Counted from the stretch's first letter, positions 8,275-17,492 are shown. The stretch is 64,000 nucleotides of DNA from Mesobacillus subterraneus (GCF_003937825.1 NZ_RSFW01000017.1:234708-298707), one strand, 5' to 3'. A program made the numbers and translations. Notes: generated by a model from the sequence alone, not told the origin.

Positions 8275-9902
8275 ATGCAATTAAAACTGCTTTCCATTCT
8301 CATTTTTTCCATCCTTTTTCTTGCAGCTTGTTCTAGTAGTACAAGTGAGATGAATCACGATAATATGGAAGGAAACACTAAGTCTGAAGCAAATGAAAAT
8401 GTAGACGCCCTTCAAACTACAAATGCTACTGAAACACTTACAGGCAAGGAAATAACCGTTATTGCTAAAGAAGTGAAGCATCAGCTAACTGAGGATGTTA
8501 GCGTAAATGCGCTTACTTTCAACGGCTCTGTTCCCGGCTCCCAAATCCGAGTAAAGCAAGGAGAGAAAGTAAAAATCATTCTAATAAATGAACTGGATGA
8601 ACCAGTCTCTATACACTGGCATGGAATTACAGTGCCAAATGAAATGGATGGCATCCCAGGTGTGACACAAAATGCAGTCCAGCCAGGTGAAAGCTTCACA
8701 TATGAATTTACCCCTAAGGATCCAGGAACGTATATGTACCATACCCATCAAAATGCTGTTGTGCAAATGGATAGAGGTCTATATGGTTCATTTATTGTAG
8801 AACCAAACGAAAAGTCTTATGATCGTGACTATACCTTAATGCTTGACGAGTGGATGAGCAAGCCTGTAGAAGGCGAAGCCGGCATGAAAGGAATGGATCA
8901 TGGGAATATGGGTTCAGATGAAGATGGTGATAAAGAGGCCGATTCCGCGGATACCAGCATGAATGGCATGAATCACGGAAATATGGGGTCGCACGGGAAT
9001 CACAGCATGGATGGAATGGAAGAAATGGGCCATGATATGAGCGCTTACGATATCTTTACGATAAATGGCAAAAGCGGTAACAGCATTGAACCATTAAAGG
9101 TCAAAGAAGGAGAAAAGGTCAGAATTCGTCTTGTCAATGTAGGGTATATGTCTCATAAAATCCACCTGCATGGCCATGACTTTAAAGTCGCAGCAATTGA
9201 CGGACAAGAACTAAATAAACCAAAAGAATTGAAGGATCAAGTAATCTCAATAGCCCCAGGTGAGAGATATGACATTGAGTTTACGGCAAACAACCCTGGA
9301 GAATGGTTCATAGAGTGCCACGGAGATATGGAAGGTTCAAGTGGAATGAATACAAAAATTCAATATGAAAACTCTACTGATTCAGCTGACAAATCTAACA
9401 AGTCCGAAGATTTACCTGAATTTTCCTTTATGAATTATGGCGGCTCTGAAAAGGGTGAATTTTCACTGGATCAAAAATATGATATTGAATATAAAATGGA
9501 TTTAAACACAGCGATGGATGGCAACGAAATGGCCTATACGATTAACGGCAAAACTTTCCCAGAAACTGATAGCATAAATGTCGAGAAGGCGATCTTGTTA
9601 AAGTAACACTGACCAACAATTCTATGATGGATGACCACCCTATGCACTTGCATGGTCACTTCTTCCAGGTTCTTAGCAAAAATGGAAAACCTGTAGAAGG
9701 TGCTCCAATCATGAAAGATACGATTAATTTAAAACCTGGTGATGTATATGTCGTTGCATTTAAAGCAGATAATCCTGGTAACTGGCTTTTCCATTGTCAC
9801 GATTTGCATCATGCCACTGCAGGGATGGTGAATATGGTTAAATATGATGGGTTTAAAGTAAACTTCACACCAAATCCTGATGCGAATAACAAACCAGAGT
9901 AA
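8275..9902 (+). pseudogene. Multicopper oxidase (copper lipoprotein), broken by a frameshift
   Basis: The reading frame encodes a lipoprotein signal with lipobox LAAC, then the cupredoxin motifs HWHG and YHTHQ, a Met/His-rich insert (about residues 195-250) rich in MDHGNM-like units, and a second domain with HLHGHDF. It stops at TAA 9604-9606. A single missing base at about 9582-9586 would join it to the following frame, which carries HPMHLHGHFF and the type-1 copper motif HCHDLHHATAGM through 9902. Complete enzymes of this class oxidise Cu(I) or other metals outside the membrane. All copper ligands survive if the shift is repaired, so it may be recent, or a sequence error. Confidence 0.8.
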
Positions 9903-9936
9903 CAATCAGTATTATTAGTATCTAGATATCTGAATA

Positions 9937-9966
9937 AAGAGAGGGAGCTTCAATGACTCCCTCTTT
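9937..9966 (+). terminator. Terminator of the copper oxidase gene
   Basis: The stem GAGGGAG/CTCCCTC with a 9-base loop ends in a T run on the plus strand, about 35 bases past the stop of the oxidase. Confidence 0.8.
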
Positions 9967-10027
9967 TACAATTAGTTACATTTCTAGGTGTGGACTTTCT
10001 CCTTAAGTTCATTAGATTATAATTAAC

Positions 10028-10249
10028 TTAAATGAGAAAATTTGAAATGGCGGTTGGATGCAACCGGAAAACTTCCATCAACAGTGAAAGCAAACCCATG
10101 TGTCCGATCTCCTGCCAATTTAATTTAATTTCTTTTTTTATAAATTCATAAAAAGTGGAATATCTTTGCGGTAAGTAAAAGTCCACTAAGTAACTTACTT
10201 GTAGTTTAAGGTACTGCCTAAAAAACAAAGAATCACATTCACTGTTCAA
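10028..10249 (-). CDS. Hypothetical short protein, TTG start
   Basis: The frame gives 73 residues from a TTG at 10247-10249, which is preceded by AAAGGAG with good spacing. Composition is ordinary for a soluble protein, with many aromatic residues and no motif I can name. It could also be a remnant of a longer gene, since it lies at the edge of the islet just before yokU. Support is mainly the ribosome binding site. Confidence 0.35.
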   Translation of the reverse strand: MNSECDSLFFRQYLKLQVSYLVDFYLPQRYSTFYEFIKKEIKLNWQEIGHMGLLSLLMEVFRLHPTAISNFLI

Positions 10250-10351
10250 CTTAGCTCTCCTTTAATTAGACCGAATTATCCTAAAAATCCAAGAGATTTT
10301 CACATGGAGAAGACACCCATCGCTGGGTGCCTATTATTAATAGGGGTATTC

Positions 10352-10633
10352 TTAAGAAGAAAAATCAAAGTAATTTCTCTTCAACAATCTAGGTAATTCC
10401 AATAGTTTCTGAAAACGGATGGTATTACTGATAGTTTTAGTATCTACCAAAAACAACTGATCCTCAATTTCCTTAACCACGTTGGCGGTCTGGTACACCA
10501 TATCACATTCCATACAGACAATAGCTGGTGTCATAGTAATTTCAATAGCCCTGGACCCATCAGGCAGCTCCCAATAAACAGTGTTTTCTCCCTCAGTTGC
10601 CTTTCCTTCACACCACTCACATTTAATTTCCAA
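10352..10633 (-). CDS. yokU: YokU family protein with CXXC zinc-binding motif
   Basis: About 93 residues, beginning at a TTG (10631-10633) with AGGTG seven bases before it; an in-frame TTG two codons upstream is less well placed. Two CXXC pairs (CEWCEG and CMECDM) form a YgiT-like treble-clef zinc site. The C-terminal end (LLKRNYFDFS) is almost identical to what I recall for B. subtilis YokU. The gene follows kamA by about ten bases, so both are probably made from the same transcript; the function in lysine metabolism is unknown. Confidence 0.85.
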   Translation of the reverse strand: MEIKCEWCEGKATEGENTVYWELPDGSRAIEITMTPAIVCMECDMVYQTANVVKEIEDQLFLVDTKTISNTIRFQKLLELPRLLKRNYFDFSS

Positions 10634-10643
10634 ATCCAATCAC

Positions 10644-12071
10644 CTACTCATTCCCTGCTGGTGCCTTATGTTGGTCACCAAGTTCGGTAGATTTTTGCTG
10701 CTGGGCTTTAAATTTCTTTTCCTTCAGCTCATCACGTTTTTCTCGTTTATCCTTTAAGGAAGCATGTGCAGGATCTTCCTCATACTTCTCCCTGCGATCG
10801 ATCCGTCCCAGTCCTTCCGGGATCAGGTTGAATTCACTGTCATTCATTATGGCCGCAATTCCTGTGTTGGATTTTTTCTTTTCATAATCAGGATAGACCT
10901 GCTTGAAGTATCCTTCTGCTCTGCCAGGAACGTAATTTTCCGGTTCTGGATATGAGGTGATGACACCCTCGAAATTCCGCAGCACGATTTTTTCTGGGCT
11001 TTGGGAGATCAGGTAGTTTGGCTGCAATGAAATCTTGCCACCCCCACCTGGCGCATCCACCACGAAGGTCGGGACTGCATATCCCGATGTATGCCCTCTT
11101 AAGCCTTCTATAATTTCGAGCCCTTTCGTTACTGGTGCCCGGAAATGGCCAATGCCTTCAGAGAGGTCACATTGATAGATATAGTAAGGTCTAACGCGGA
11201 TTTTCACAAGATCATGCATTAGTTTCTTCATGATTGGAACGCTGTCATTGATTCCTGCCAGAATAACGGACTGGTTACCAACTGGAACCCCTGCGTTAGC
11301 GAGCATTTCACAAGCGCGCTTGGAGTCTTCGGTAATCTCGATTGAAGTATTGAAATGTGTATTGAGCCAGATTGGATGATATTTTTTGAGGATATTACAG
11401 AGATTTTCAGTTATCCGCTGAGGGAAAACAACTGGTGCCCGTGTGCCAATCCTGATGATTTCCACATGGTCGATTTCACGCAGGTTCTTAAGGATATATT
11501 CTAAAATGTTATCGTTGATTAACAGTCCATCGCCGCCTGATATCAGCACATCCCTAACTTCCGGTGTATTCCCTATATAATCGATTGCCGCGTCCAGCTG
11601 TTTCTTCGCTACTCCCATGCCAATTTGTCCGGAGAACCTTCTTCTTGTGCAATAACGGCAATACATCGAGCATTGGTTCGTAACCAGAAAAAGGACTCTG
11701 TCGGGATATCGATGAGTCAAGCCTGGCACAGGTGAGTCTTCATCTTCGTGCAGAGGATCTTCAAGATCATATTTGGTTTTATGGATTTCTTTTGAAATGG
11801 GTACGGATTGCATTCTAACCGGACAGCGGGGATCATCGGGATTCATCAGCGAAGCGTAATATGGTGTGATATTTAATGGAATGGTCTTCGTTGAAATTCT
11901 GACACCTTCCTCTTCATCAGGTGTCAGATTGATGACCTTCTTTAAATCATCCAGCGTCCTGATTGTATTGGTAAGCTGCCAGAGCCAGTCATTCCATTGT
12001 TCCTCCGTGACATCTTTCCACAGCTCAATGTCTTTCCAATGCCTTGAAGGTTTATATAAAGATTGTTTCAT
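10644..12071 (-). CDS. kamA: L-lysine 2,3-aminomutase
   Basis: This 475-residue radical-SAM enzyme converts L-lysine to L-beta-lysine using S-adenosylmethionine, a 4Fe-4S cluster and pyridoxal phosphate. The cluster cysteines are C134, C138 and C141 in CSMYCRYC. The glycine-rich PGGGGK segment further on carries the pyridoxal lysine. A highly charged tail of about 40 residues follows the catalytic core, as in Bacillus homologues. The ATG is preceded by GGGGGG. A sigma-54 promoter match lies about 40 bases upstream, and the neighbouring activator gene is of the sigma-54 type, so the gene is probably induced by that activator. yokU follows in the same operon. Confidence 0.97.
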   Translation of the reverse strand: MKQSLYKPSRHWKDIELWKDVTEEQWNDWLWQLTNTIRTLDDLKKVINLTPDEEEGVRISTKTIPLNITPYYASLMNPDDPRCPVRMQSVPISKEIHKTKYDLEDPLHEDEDSPVPGLTHRYPDRVLFLVTNQCSMYCRYCTRRRFSGQIGMGVAKKQLDAAIDYIGNTPEVRDVLISGGDGLLINDNILEYILKNLREIDHVEIIRIGTRAPVVFPQRITENLCNILKKYHPIWLNTHFNTSIEITEDSKRACEMLANAGVPVGNQSVILAGINDSVPIMKKLMHDLVKIRVRPYYIYQCDLSEGIGHFRAPVTKGLEIIEGLRGHTSGYAVPTFVVDAPGGGGKISLQPNYLISQSPEKIVLRNFEGVITSYPEPENYVPGRAEGYFKQVYPDYEKKKSNTGIAAIMNDSEFNLIPEGLGRIDRREKYEEDPAHASLKDKREKRDELKEKKFKAQQQKSTELGDQHKAPAGNE

Positions 12072-12107
12072 CCAAATTCCCCCCAGATTTTTTTATATGT
12101 ATTTATT

Positions 12108-12125
12108 ATGCAAGTTCCATGCCAA
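12108..12125 (-). promoter_or_regulatory. Sigma-54 (-24/-12) promoter of kamA
   Basis: On the minus strand the sequence TTGGCATGGAACTTGCAT fits the consensus TTGGCAYG-N4-TTGCW exactly, with the invariant GG and GC doublets ten bases apart. Its position, about 37 bases before the kamA start codon, is right for transcription of kamA-yokU. A sigma-54-dependent activator gene lies 230 bases away. Confidence 0.85.
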
Positions 12126-12136
12126 AGTGACGGATA

Positions 12137-12155
12137 ATTCTGAAATATTTAGAAT
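12137..12155 (-). promoter_or_regulatory. Candidate operator palindrome upstream of kamA promoter
   Basis: The 19-base near-palindrome ATTCT(G)AAATATTT-AGAAT lies 12 bases upstream of the -24 element. It could be a binding site for the adjacent activator, although sigma-54 enhancers usually lie further away. Only symmetry supports this. Confidence 0.3.
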
Positions 12156-12319
12156 CCCTTTAACTGAGGGGATGGATTTGATACAAAAGCAGCTTCCTAA
12201 ATGATGGCTGAAGCAGCAAAGCTCTTTGTTTCGGCCCCTTATTCGATTACATGGGAAGATGTTTGAATGGAGCTAGTTTATTTTCAGATTGGGAAAGTGG
12301 ATGAAGTTCAAAAAAAATA

Positions 12320-12341
12320 ACCTGCTGAGTTTCCGGCAGAT
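12320..12341 (-). terminator. Terminator of the activator gene
   Basis: The short stem around CCTGC/GCAGA (one G-U pair in the RNA) is followed on the minus strand by TTATTTTTTTT, about 10 bases past the activator stop. Confidence 0.55.
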
Positions 12342-12351
12342 CAATCGGGGA

Positions 12352-13743
12352 TTACAGGTTTAATTTTTTTATTTTATATTGCAAAGTCTGTCTTGGGATA
12401 TCAAGAAGCATGGCAGCTTTCTGTACATTGCCATCTGCTGCCTTCAGCGCATCATTAATCAGCTGCACCTCCACTTCCTTAAGATGCTCCCTTAAAACAA
12501 AAGAGGATCGCTTGGATTCAATAGAAGGTTTGATGTTCTTCATCATCACAGGAAGATCGTATTCGGTCAGCAGCCTTCCTTCACATACATTCATCATATA
12601 TTCAATCGTATGCTTGAGCTCCCTGACATTACCCGGCCATTGATGGCTTAGGAAAATTTCTTTTACGTCATCATCAAGCCCTGTCACTTGTTTGCCCAGC
12701 TTTTCATTATATTGGCTGATAAAAAGTCCTGACAAAAAAAGAATGTCTTCTTTTCTTTGCCTTAAGGGAATCAATTCGAATGTCAGGACATTCAGTCTGT
12801 AAAACAAGTCTGTCCTAAGCTGGTTTTGATCCATCGCCTCTCCAGGATAGACATTCATCGCAGAAATGACCCTGACATTGACAGAGATGACATTGGTACT
12901 GCCGACTCTCCTGACTGCTCCATCTTCCAGGACCCTCAGAAGTTTCGCCTGAAGGTCAAATGGCATCGAATTCAGCTCATCCAGGAAAAGTGTCCCCCCA
13001 TTTGCCAGTTCAAACAGGCCGGGCCTGTCCACAGCACCTGTATAACTGCCCCTGGATGTGCCAAAAAGAATGCTTTCAAGGAGATTTTCCGGGATTGCGG
13101 CGCAATTCTGTGCTATGAAGGGGCCGGTCGCCCTTTTCGAGGCATTGTGAATCGATTGGACGAACAATTCTTTTCCGGTGCCGCTTTCTCCATATACAAG
13201 AATCGGAGAGTCCGATTTTGCCAGCTTCTCAGCCTTCTTTTTAATTAATGAAAAATGCTGATTGCTAGTGAGCAAATCCACAAAGGTATATGCAGCCTGT
13301 TGCTTGACAGCCTTGCCGCTTCGATGCGTCAAGCTTTTTTGGACCTCAACAAGCCGTTCGGACAGCTGTTTGATCCGTGTATAATCCTTGGCAATTTCAA
13401 CTGCGCCAATCAGTTCTCCCTGGACAATGATTGGGAGAGTTGTATTGATGGTCTCGATTTTGCGGCCATGCAAATTCACAAAGCTCTGGGTTTCATTATA
13501 TATAGGTTTCTTTGTATCAATGACTTTAAGCAGCGTACTGGATTGCTCATTCAGCGAAGGGAATACACTCAATAAAGGCTTGCCGACTACCTCTTTAATC
13601 TCGAGTCCGTCATGCTTCGCGGCTACTTCATTGTAGAAAATGGTAATGCCGTCCGTATTCACCACATGGATGGCCTCATCAATGCATTTTAGAATCGCGC
13701 TCAATATCTCTTCTGTTACATTGGAAACAGAATTCACATTCAT
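12352..13743 (-). CDS. Sigma-54-dependent activator (PAS-AAA+-HTH, RocR-like)
   Basis: The protein is 463 residues. An N-terminal PAS domain (about 10-120) probably senses a small molecule. The AAA+ domain (about 150-385) has Walker A GESGTGKE, the sigma-54 contact loop GSYTGA, and Walker B GGTLFLDE. A Fis-type helix-turn-helix closes it (AAMLLDIPRQTLQYKIKKL). It should open sigma-54 promoters such as the one in front of kamA. The gene lies 46 bases downstream of ablB, so it may be carried on that transcript and so regulate its own cluster. RocR of arginine catabolism is the closest well-known relative; the inducer here is presumably lysine or a pathway intermediate, which is inference. Confidence 0.88.
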   Translation of the reverse strand: MNVNSVSNVTEEILSAILKCIDEAIHVVNTDGITIFYNEVAAKHDGLEIKEVVGKPLLSVFPSLNEQSSTLLKVIDTKKPIYNETQSFVNLHGRKIETINTTLPIIVQGELIGAVEIAKDYTRIKQLSERLVEVQKSLTHRSGKAVKQQAAYTFVDLLTSNQHFSLIKKKAEKLAKSDSPILVYGESGTGKELFVQSIHNASKRATGPFIAQNCAAIPENLLESILFGTSRGSYTGAVDRPGLFELANGGTLFLDELNSMPFDLQAKLLRVLEDGAVRRVGSTNVISVNVRVISAMNVYPGEAMDQNQLRTDLFYRLNVLTFELIPLRQRKEDILFLSGLFISQYNEKLGKQVTGLDDDVKEIFLSHQWPGNVRELKHTIEYMMNVCEGRLLTEYDLPVMMKNIKPSIESKRSSFVLREHLKEVEVQLINDALKAADGNVQKAAMLLDIPRQTLQYKIKKLNL

Positions 13744-13792
13744 CACACTCCCATACTCTTATCTATATGACAGCGTGCCGAAAAATTGTCTT

Positions 13793-14659
13793 TCACTGCC
13801 CAATATTTGGCGTATTTGCCAAATCCTTTACCCAGACGTTCATATTTTCCATTTTATCATAAATATACACATTGTTCACAAGCCTGCCCCGGTAGGAATA
13901 GCCCAGCTGGTACAAGACGGCGTTCATTCCAAAAGATAAGGCCCTGGCAATAGAGTAAGCACAGAAAATTCCGTGCTGGATCAGTTCCTGTTCAAGTTGG
14001 ACCAGGAGAATTTTCATTAATCCATGCTTCCGGTGCTCTTTCAATGTTGCACAATCGGTCAATTCGGCATTTTTATAGAAATGATTCACTTCTGCAGAGG
14101 CTGCGCTCACCACCTGGCCATTAAATACAAAACCATAATAGATCGTCCCTTCTTGCATGGTCTTGACAATATATTCCGGATTATTGAGCGGCGTCGGATA
14201 AATTTGAAACACTGTGCTATATAGTTCCGAAAGTGCATGAGCGTCTGATTCGTCCATCTTTTTCAAAGCATATTCTTTTGGTGGGGTGATTGTCTTCGAT
14301 GGTTCAGCCAAATGATATACATTTTTGATGATTCCATCCTCTTCTGTCCAGTGGGGGCAAGCCTTGCGTTCGTCACTGAGAAATTTAGAGAAGAACAGAC
14401 AATCAGACCCAAGGAAATACCCATCAATACTAGCCTCATATCTGTAACCACGTTGAAGCAGTTGTGTAAAATGCTCTCTTCTGCCTCTTATGATCAGCTT
14501 GTCAGCTTTTTCCTCCTCTGCAAACTGTTCCGCCTTATCCAGAACATCCAATAAACTGCCTGAATAATCATCTACTCTTACTCTTTTATTAAGCTGATCA
14601 AGATAAATGGCAGTCCTGAAAGTACGTTCTGATAAAGTAATCATTTTGCCAGGATGCAC
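13793..14659 (-). CDS. ablB: Putative beta-lysine N-acetyltransferase
   Basis: The 288-residue protein starts with GTG behind AAGGAGGG. The C-terminal half (about 135-265) is a GNAT acetyltransferase; the N-terminal half is characteristic of AblB/YodP. It would transfer acetyl from acetyl-CoA to the epsilon amino group of beta-lysine made by KamA. N-epsilon-acetyl-beta-lysine is a known osmolyte in methanogens and some Bacillus, but the surrounding genes here point to breakdown instead, or to both. A strong terminator lies in the gap before it, so it is either transcribed by read-through or has a weak promoter of its own. Confidence 0.9.
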   Translation of the reverse strand: MHPGKMITLSERTFRTAIYLDQLNKRVRVDDYSGSLLDVLDKAEQFAEEEKADKLIIRGRREHFTQLLQRGYRYEASIDGYFLGSDCLFFSKFLSDERKACPHWTEEDGIIKNVYHLAEPSKTITPPKEYALKKMDESDAHALSELYSTVFQIYPTPLNNPEYIVKTMQEGTIYYGFVFNGQVVSAASAEVNHFYKNAELTDCATLKEHRKHGLMKILLVQLEQELIQHGIFCAYSIARALSFGMNAVLYQLGYSYRGRLVNNVYIYDKMENMNVWVKDLANTPNIGQ

Positions 14660-14685
14660 AGCAATCCCTCCTTCCTAGATTGAAA

Positions 14686-14707
14686 AGCCTGGCCTAAGGG
14701 CCAGGCT
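14686..14707 (-). terminator. Internal terminator between aldehyde dehydrogenase and ablB
   Basis: A perfect 9-bp stem AGCCTGGCC/GGCCAGGCT with a 4-base loop and a short T run sits in the 54-base gap after the dehydrogenase stop. Confidence 0.75.
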
Positions 14708-14713
14708 GCATAA

Positions 14714-16135
14714 TTAATCAAGCTTGAAAGAAACCAATTTAAGCTCGGTCATTTCCTCAACAGCATACTTGATTCCTTCCCTGCCTGTACCGCTCATCTT
14801 CACACCGCCATATGGCATGTGGTCTACCCTGAAAGTTGGAATTTCATTGATCATCACTCCGCCGACATGCAAATCCCTTGCCGCTTTAAAAGCTTTTTGG
14901 AGGTCGTTCGTGTAAACGCCGGCCTGTAAGCCAAACTGTGATTCATTTACGCGAGTGATTGCATCTTCGAACTTGCTGAAGGTATTGATATGGACTACAG
15001 GTGCGAAAACTTCCTCACAGGAAATTTTATCAGATGGATGGGCATTGAGCAGGACAGTCGGCTTCAATACTTGCTGATCACTTTCACCGCCCAGCACAAG
15101 CTCTGCTCCATTGCCTACAGCTTCCTGTATCCAGGATTTGGCCCGCTCCACATCTCCCGCACTGATCATCGCTGCGACATCTGTATCCTCATCCAGCGGA
15201 TTTCCCACTTTAAGCTTGCCGGCTTCTTCAATGAAAAGTGCAGTAAACTCTTCTGCAACCGCTTCGTGAACGAAAATTCGCTGAATGGAAATGCAAACCT
15301 GCCCCTGATTGGAAAATGCACCAGTGACAATCCGCGGCATTACCTTCTGCAAATCTGTTCCTTCATCGACAATCAGGGCAGAATTGGAGCCTAGTTCAAG
15401 AGTGACACGCTTCAGGCCTGCATTTTCGCGAATATGCTTGCCGACAGCAGGACTGCCTGTAAAAGTGACCTTTTTTATACGGTCATCCGAAGTCAATACA
15501 TCTCCGACATTTTTCCCGCTTCCCGTCACGACATTGAGAGCTCCTGCAGGAAGACCCGCCTTTTGAAAATATTCAGCAATTTTATAGGCAGACAACGGAG
15601 TCTGGCTGGCCGGCTTAAGGACTACCGAGTTTCCGGCTGCGATGGCCGGACCTACCTTATGTGCGACGAGATTCATAGGGAAGTTGAATGGTGTAATGGC
15701 AGAGATCACACCCAGTGGTTCTTTTACGGTATATGCAACTCTGCCCTCTCCGCCTGGAGCTGCGTCCATCGGGATGGTTTCTCCCTGGATTCGGCGAGCT
15801 TCCTCTGACGCAAACGTGTAGGTCATAATAGTTCTGTCAACTTCGGCACGCGCTGCCTTCAGCGGCTTGGAGGATTCCTCGGCGATAAGCCTGGCGCATT
15901 CCTCCCGTTCTTCCTGAATCAATTCCGCTACCTTTCTCAAAATATCAGCACGCTTATGTGCATCCATGCTGGCCATTACTCTTGCAGCTCCGGCCGCAGC
16001 ATCGATGGCCCTCACGACATCACTTTGGCTTGCTTCTGCGACATCGGCAATTTTTTCACCGTTAAAAGGATTGGTCAGTGGCCGATATCTTTCCGTCTCG
16101 ATCTTTTCTCCGTTAATCCATAACATTTGTTTCAT
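14714..16135 (-). CDS. NAD(P)-dependent aldehyde dehydrogenase, probable succinate-semialdehyde type
   Basis: The protein has 473 residues from the ATG at 16133-16135, which has GGGGGG seven bases upstream; longer open extensions overlap the preceding gene. The catalytic cysteine lies in NQGQVCISIQR and the general-base glutamate in ELGSNSA (the second Gly of the usual ELGG is Ser). FTGSPAVGK is the nucleotide-binding loop. In this cluster, after a 4-aminobutyrate-type aminotransferase, the likely reaction is succinate semialdehyde to succinate. Related enzymes act on lactaldehyde or glyceraldehyde-3-phosphate, so substrate assignment is by context. Confidence 0.8.
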   Translation of the reverse strand: MKQMLWINGEKIETERYRPLTNPFNGEKIADVAEASQSDVVRAIDAAAGAARVMASMDAHKRADILRKVAELIQEEREECARLIAEESSKPLKAARAEVDRTIMTYTFASEEARRIQGETIPMDAAPGGEGRVAYTVKEPLGVISAITPFNFPMNLVAHKVGPAIAAGNSVVLKPASQTPLSAYKIAEYFQKAGLPAGALNVVTGSGKNVGDVLTSDDRIKKVTFTGSPAVGKHIRENAGLKRVTLELGSNSALIVDEGTDLQKVMPRIVTGAFSNQGQVCISIQRIFVHEAVAEEFTALFIEEAGKLKVGNPLDEDTDVAAMISAGDVERAKSWIQEAVGNGAELVLGGESDQQVLKPTVLLNAHPSDKISCEEVFAPVVHINTFSKFEDAITRVNESQFGLQAGVYTNDLQKAFKAARDLHVGGVMINEIPTFRVDHMPYGGVKMSGTGREGIKYAVEEMTELKLVSFKLD

Positions 16136-16145
16136 TTTATCCCCC

Positions 16146-17480
16146 CTATTGCTGGCAGCATTCGATAATCGACGATTCGAGCACCTCAAAGCCTTCCTCA
16201 ATCTGTTCATTTGTGACTACAAGCGGTGCCAACAGCCTGATTACATTGCCATTCAGCCCCGCGCTCATCACAATCAGGCCACGTTCATGAGCTTTCTTGA
16301 GAATCTCCTGTACGAGCGGTGCGTCAGGTTTCCCATCATGATCAAAAAACTCAATTGCACACATCGCCCCCAGTGAACGCACATCACCAATTTCGCTGCA
16401 GCTGCTGGCCAGCTTGCCGAATCGGTTCTGAAACTTCTCCCCAAATGCATTTGCCCGATCAAGAAGTTTCTGCTCTACTATCATTTTAACGACTTCTATG
16501 GCTGCTACACAACCAAGAGGGCTTCCCCCATAAGTTCCTCCGATTTCACCAATGCCAGCTGAATCCATTATTTCCGCCCTGCCCGTGACAGCACTTATGG
16601 GAAGACCAGCCGCAATGGACTTAGACATCGTCATCAAATCTGGTATGACATCATAATGCTCCATCGCGAACATCTTTCCGGTCCTGCCGAAGCCTGTCTG
16701 GATCTCATCCGCTATGAACAAAATTCCATATTGCTCACAAATCTGTTTTACTCCCCTCACAAAAGCTTTTGATGGAATGTTGAATCCGCCTTCTCCCTGG
16801 ACAGGCTCCATGATTACTGCCGCAATTTCAGTTGCCGGAACCTCGCTCTGGAAGAAGATTTCAAACTTTTTTAGCATATAGGCATCCAATTCTTCTGGTG
16901 CCAGGCTTTTATCCTGGGAGTAGACCGGGTATGGCCACTTATAGGTTTCCGGTGCGAATGGTCCGAACTGGTATTTATAAGGTTTCACCTTGCTTGTCAA
17001 GGACATTGCCATATATGTTCTTCCATGGAAGGCACGTTCAAATGAAATGATTCCCTTTCGTCCAGAGTATTTCCTTGCGATTTTTATCGCGTTTTCTACC
17101 GCTTCCGCTCCGCTGCTGAGGAAGAATGTTTTTTTATCGTGAATTCCAGGGGTTATTTTATTCAGCAATTCAGCCAGCTGGATATACGGTTCATACATCA
17201 TGACGTGGAAGCACGGGTGAACGTAACGGTCTATTTGTTCATGCAGTGCCCTGACAACTTCAGGTGGGCAGTGCCCTACATTAAGCGTGCCAATTGCTCC
17301 CGCAAAATCTATGAAGGTATTTCCGTCCACATCCGTCAATAATGCTCCTTCCCCTTTATGTGCGAATGATTTGATTGTATTGAACGGGCCGACCGGGACA
17401 CTTCTCTGTTTTCTCTCAATTAGTTCCGATGCTTTCGGTCCCGGTATGGCCGTTTTGATTTTTATATCCCCCATTTTCAT
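16146..17480 (-). CDS. gabT: Class III aminotransferase, probable 4-aminobutyrate transaminase
   Basis: 444 residues. The pyridoxal lysine is in MTMSKSIAAGLP, preceded by ADEIQTGFGRTG; the N-terminal part has GAIGTLNVGHCPPEV, all typical of GabT-like enzymes. It should move the amino group of 4-aminobutyrate to 2-oxoglutarate and give succinate semialdehyde, the substrate of the dehydrogenase that follows ten bases downstream. Its ribosome binding site is GAGGGG. The B. subtilis yod cluster has only one aminotransferase, so this extra enzyme is notable. Confidence 0.85.
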   Translation of the reverse strand: MKMGDIKIKTAIPGPKASELIERKQRSVPVGPFNTIKSFAHKGEGALLTDVDGNTFIDFAGAIGTLNVGHCPPEVVRALHEQIDRYVHPCFHVMMYEPYIQLAELLNKITPGIHDKKTFFLSSGAEAVENAIKIARKYSGRKGIISFERAFHGRTYMAMSLTSKVKPYKYQFGPFAPETYKWPYPVYSQDKSLAPEELDAYMLKKFEIFFQSEVPATEIAAVIMEPVQGEGGFNIPSKAFVRGVKQICEQYGILFIADEIQTGFGRTGKMFAMEHYDVIPDLMTMSKSIAAGLPISAVTGRAEIMDSAGIGEIGGTYGGSPLGCVAAIEVVKMIVEQKLLDRANAFGEKFQNRFGKLASSCSEIGDVRSLGAMCAIEFFDHDGKPDAPLVQEILKKAHERGLIVMSAGLNGNVIRLLAPLVVTNEQIEEGFEVLESSIIECCQQ

Positions 17481-17492
17481 GTACCCCTCTTC

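Noticed and set aside
13745..13790. Sigma-54 promoter before the activator gene
   Set aside because: CGGCACG resembles the -24 part, but the -12 GC is absent.
14263..14451. Minus-strand frames inside ablB and many plus-strand frames in minus-strand genes
   Set aside because: These are shadows of genes with clear domain support on the coding strand.
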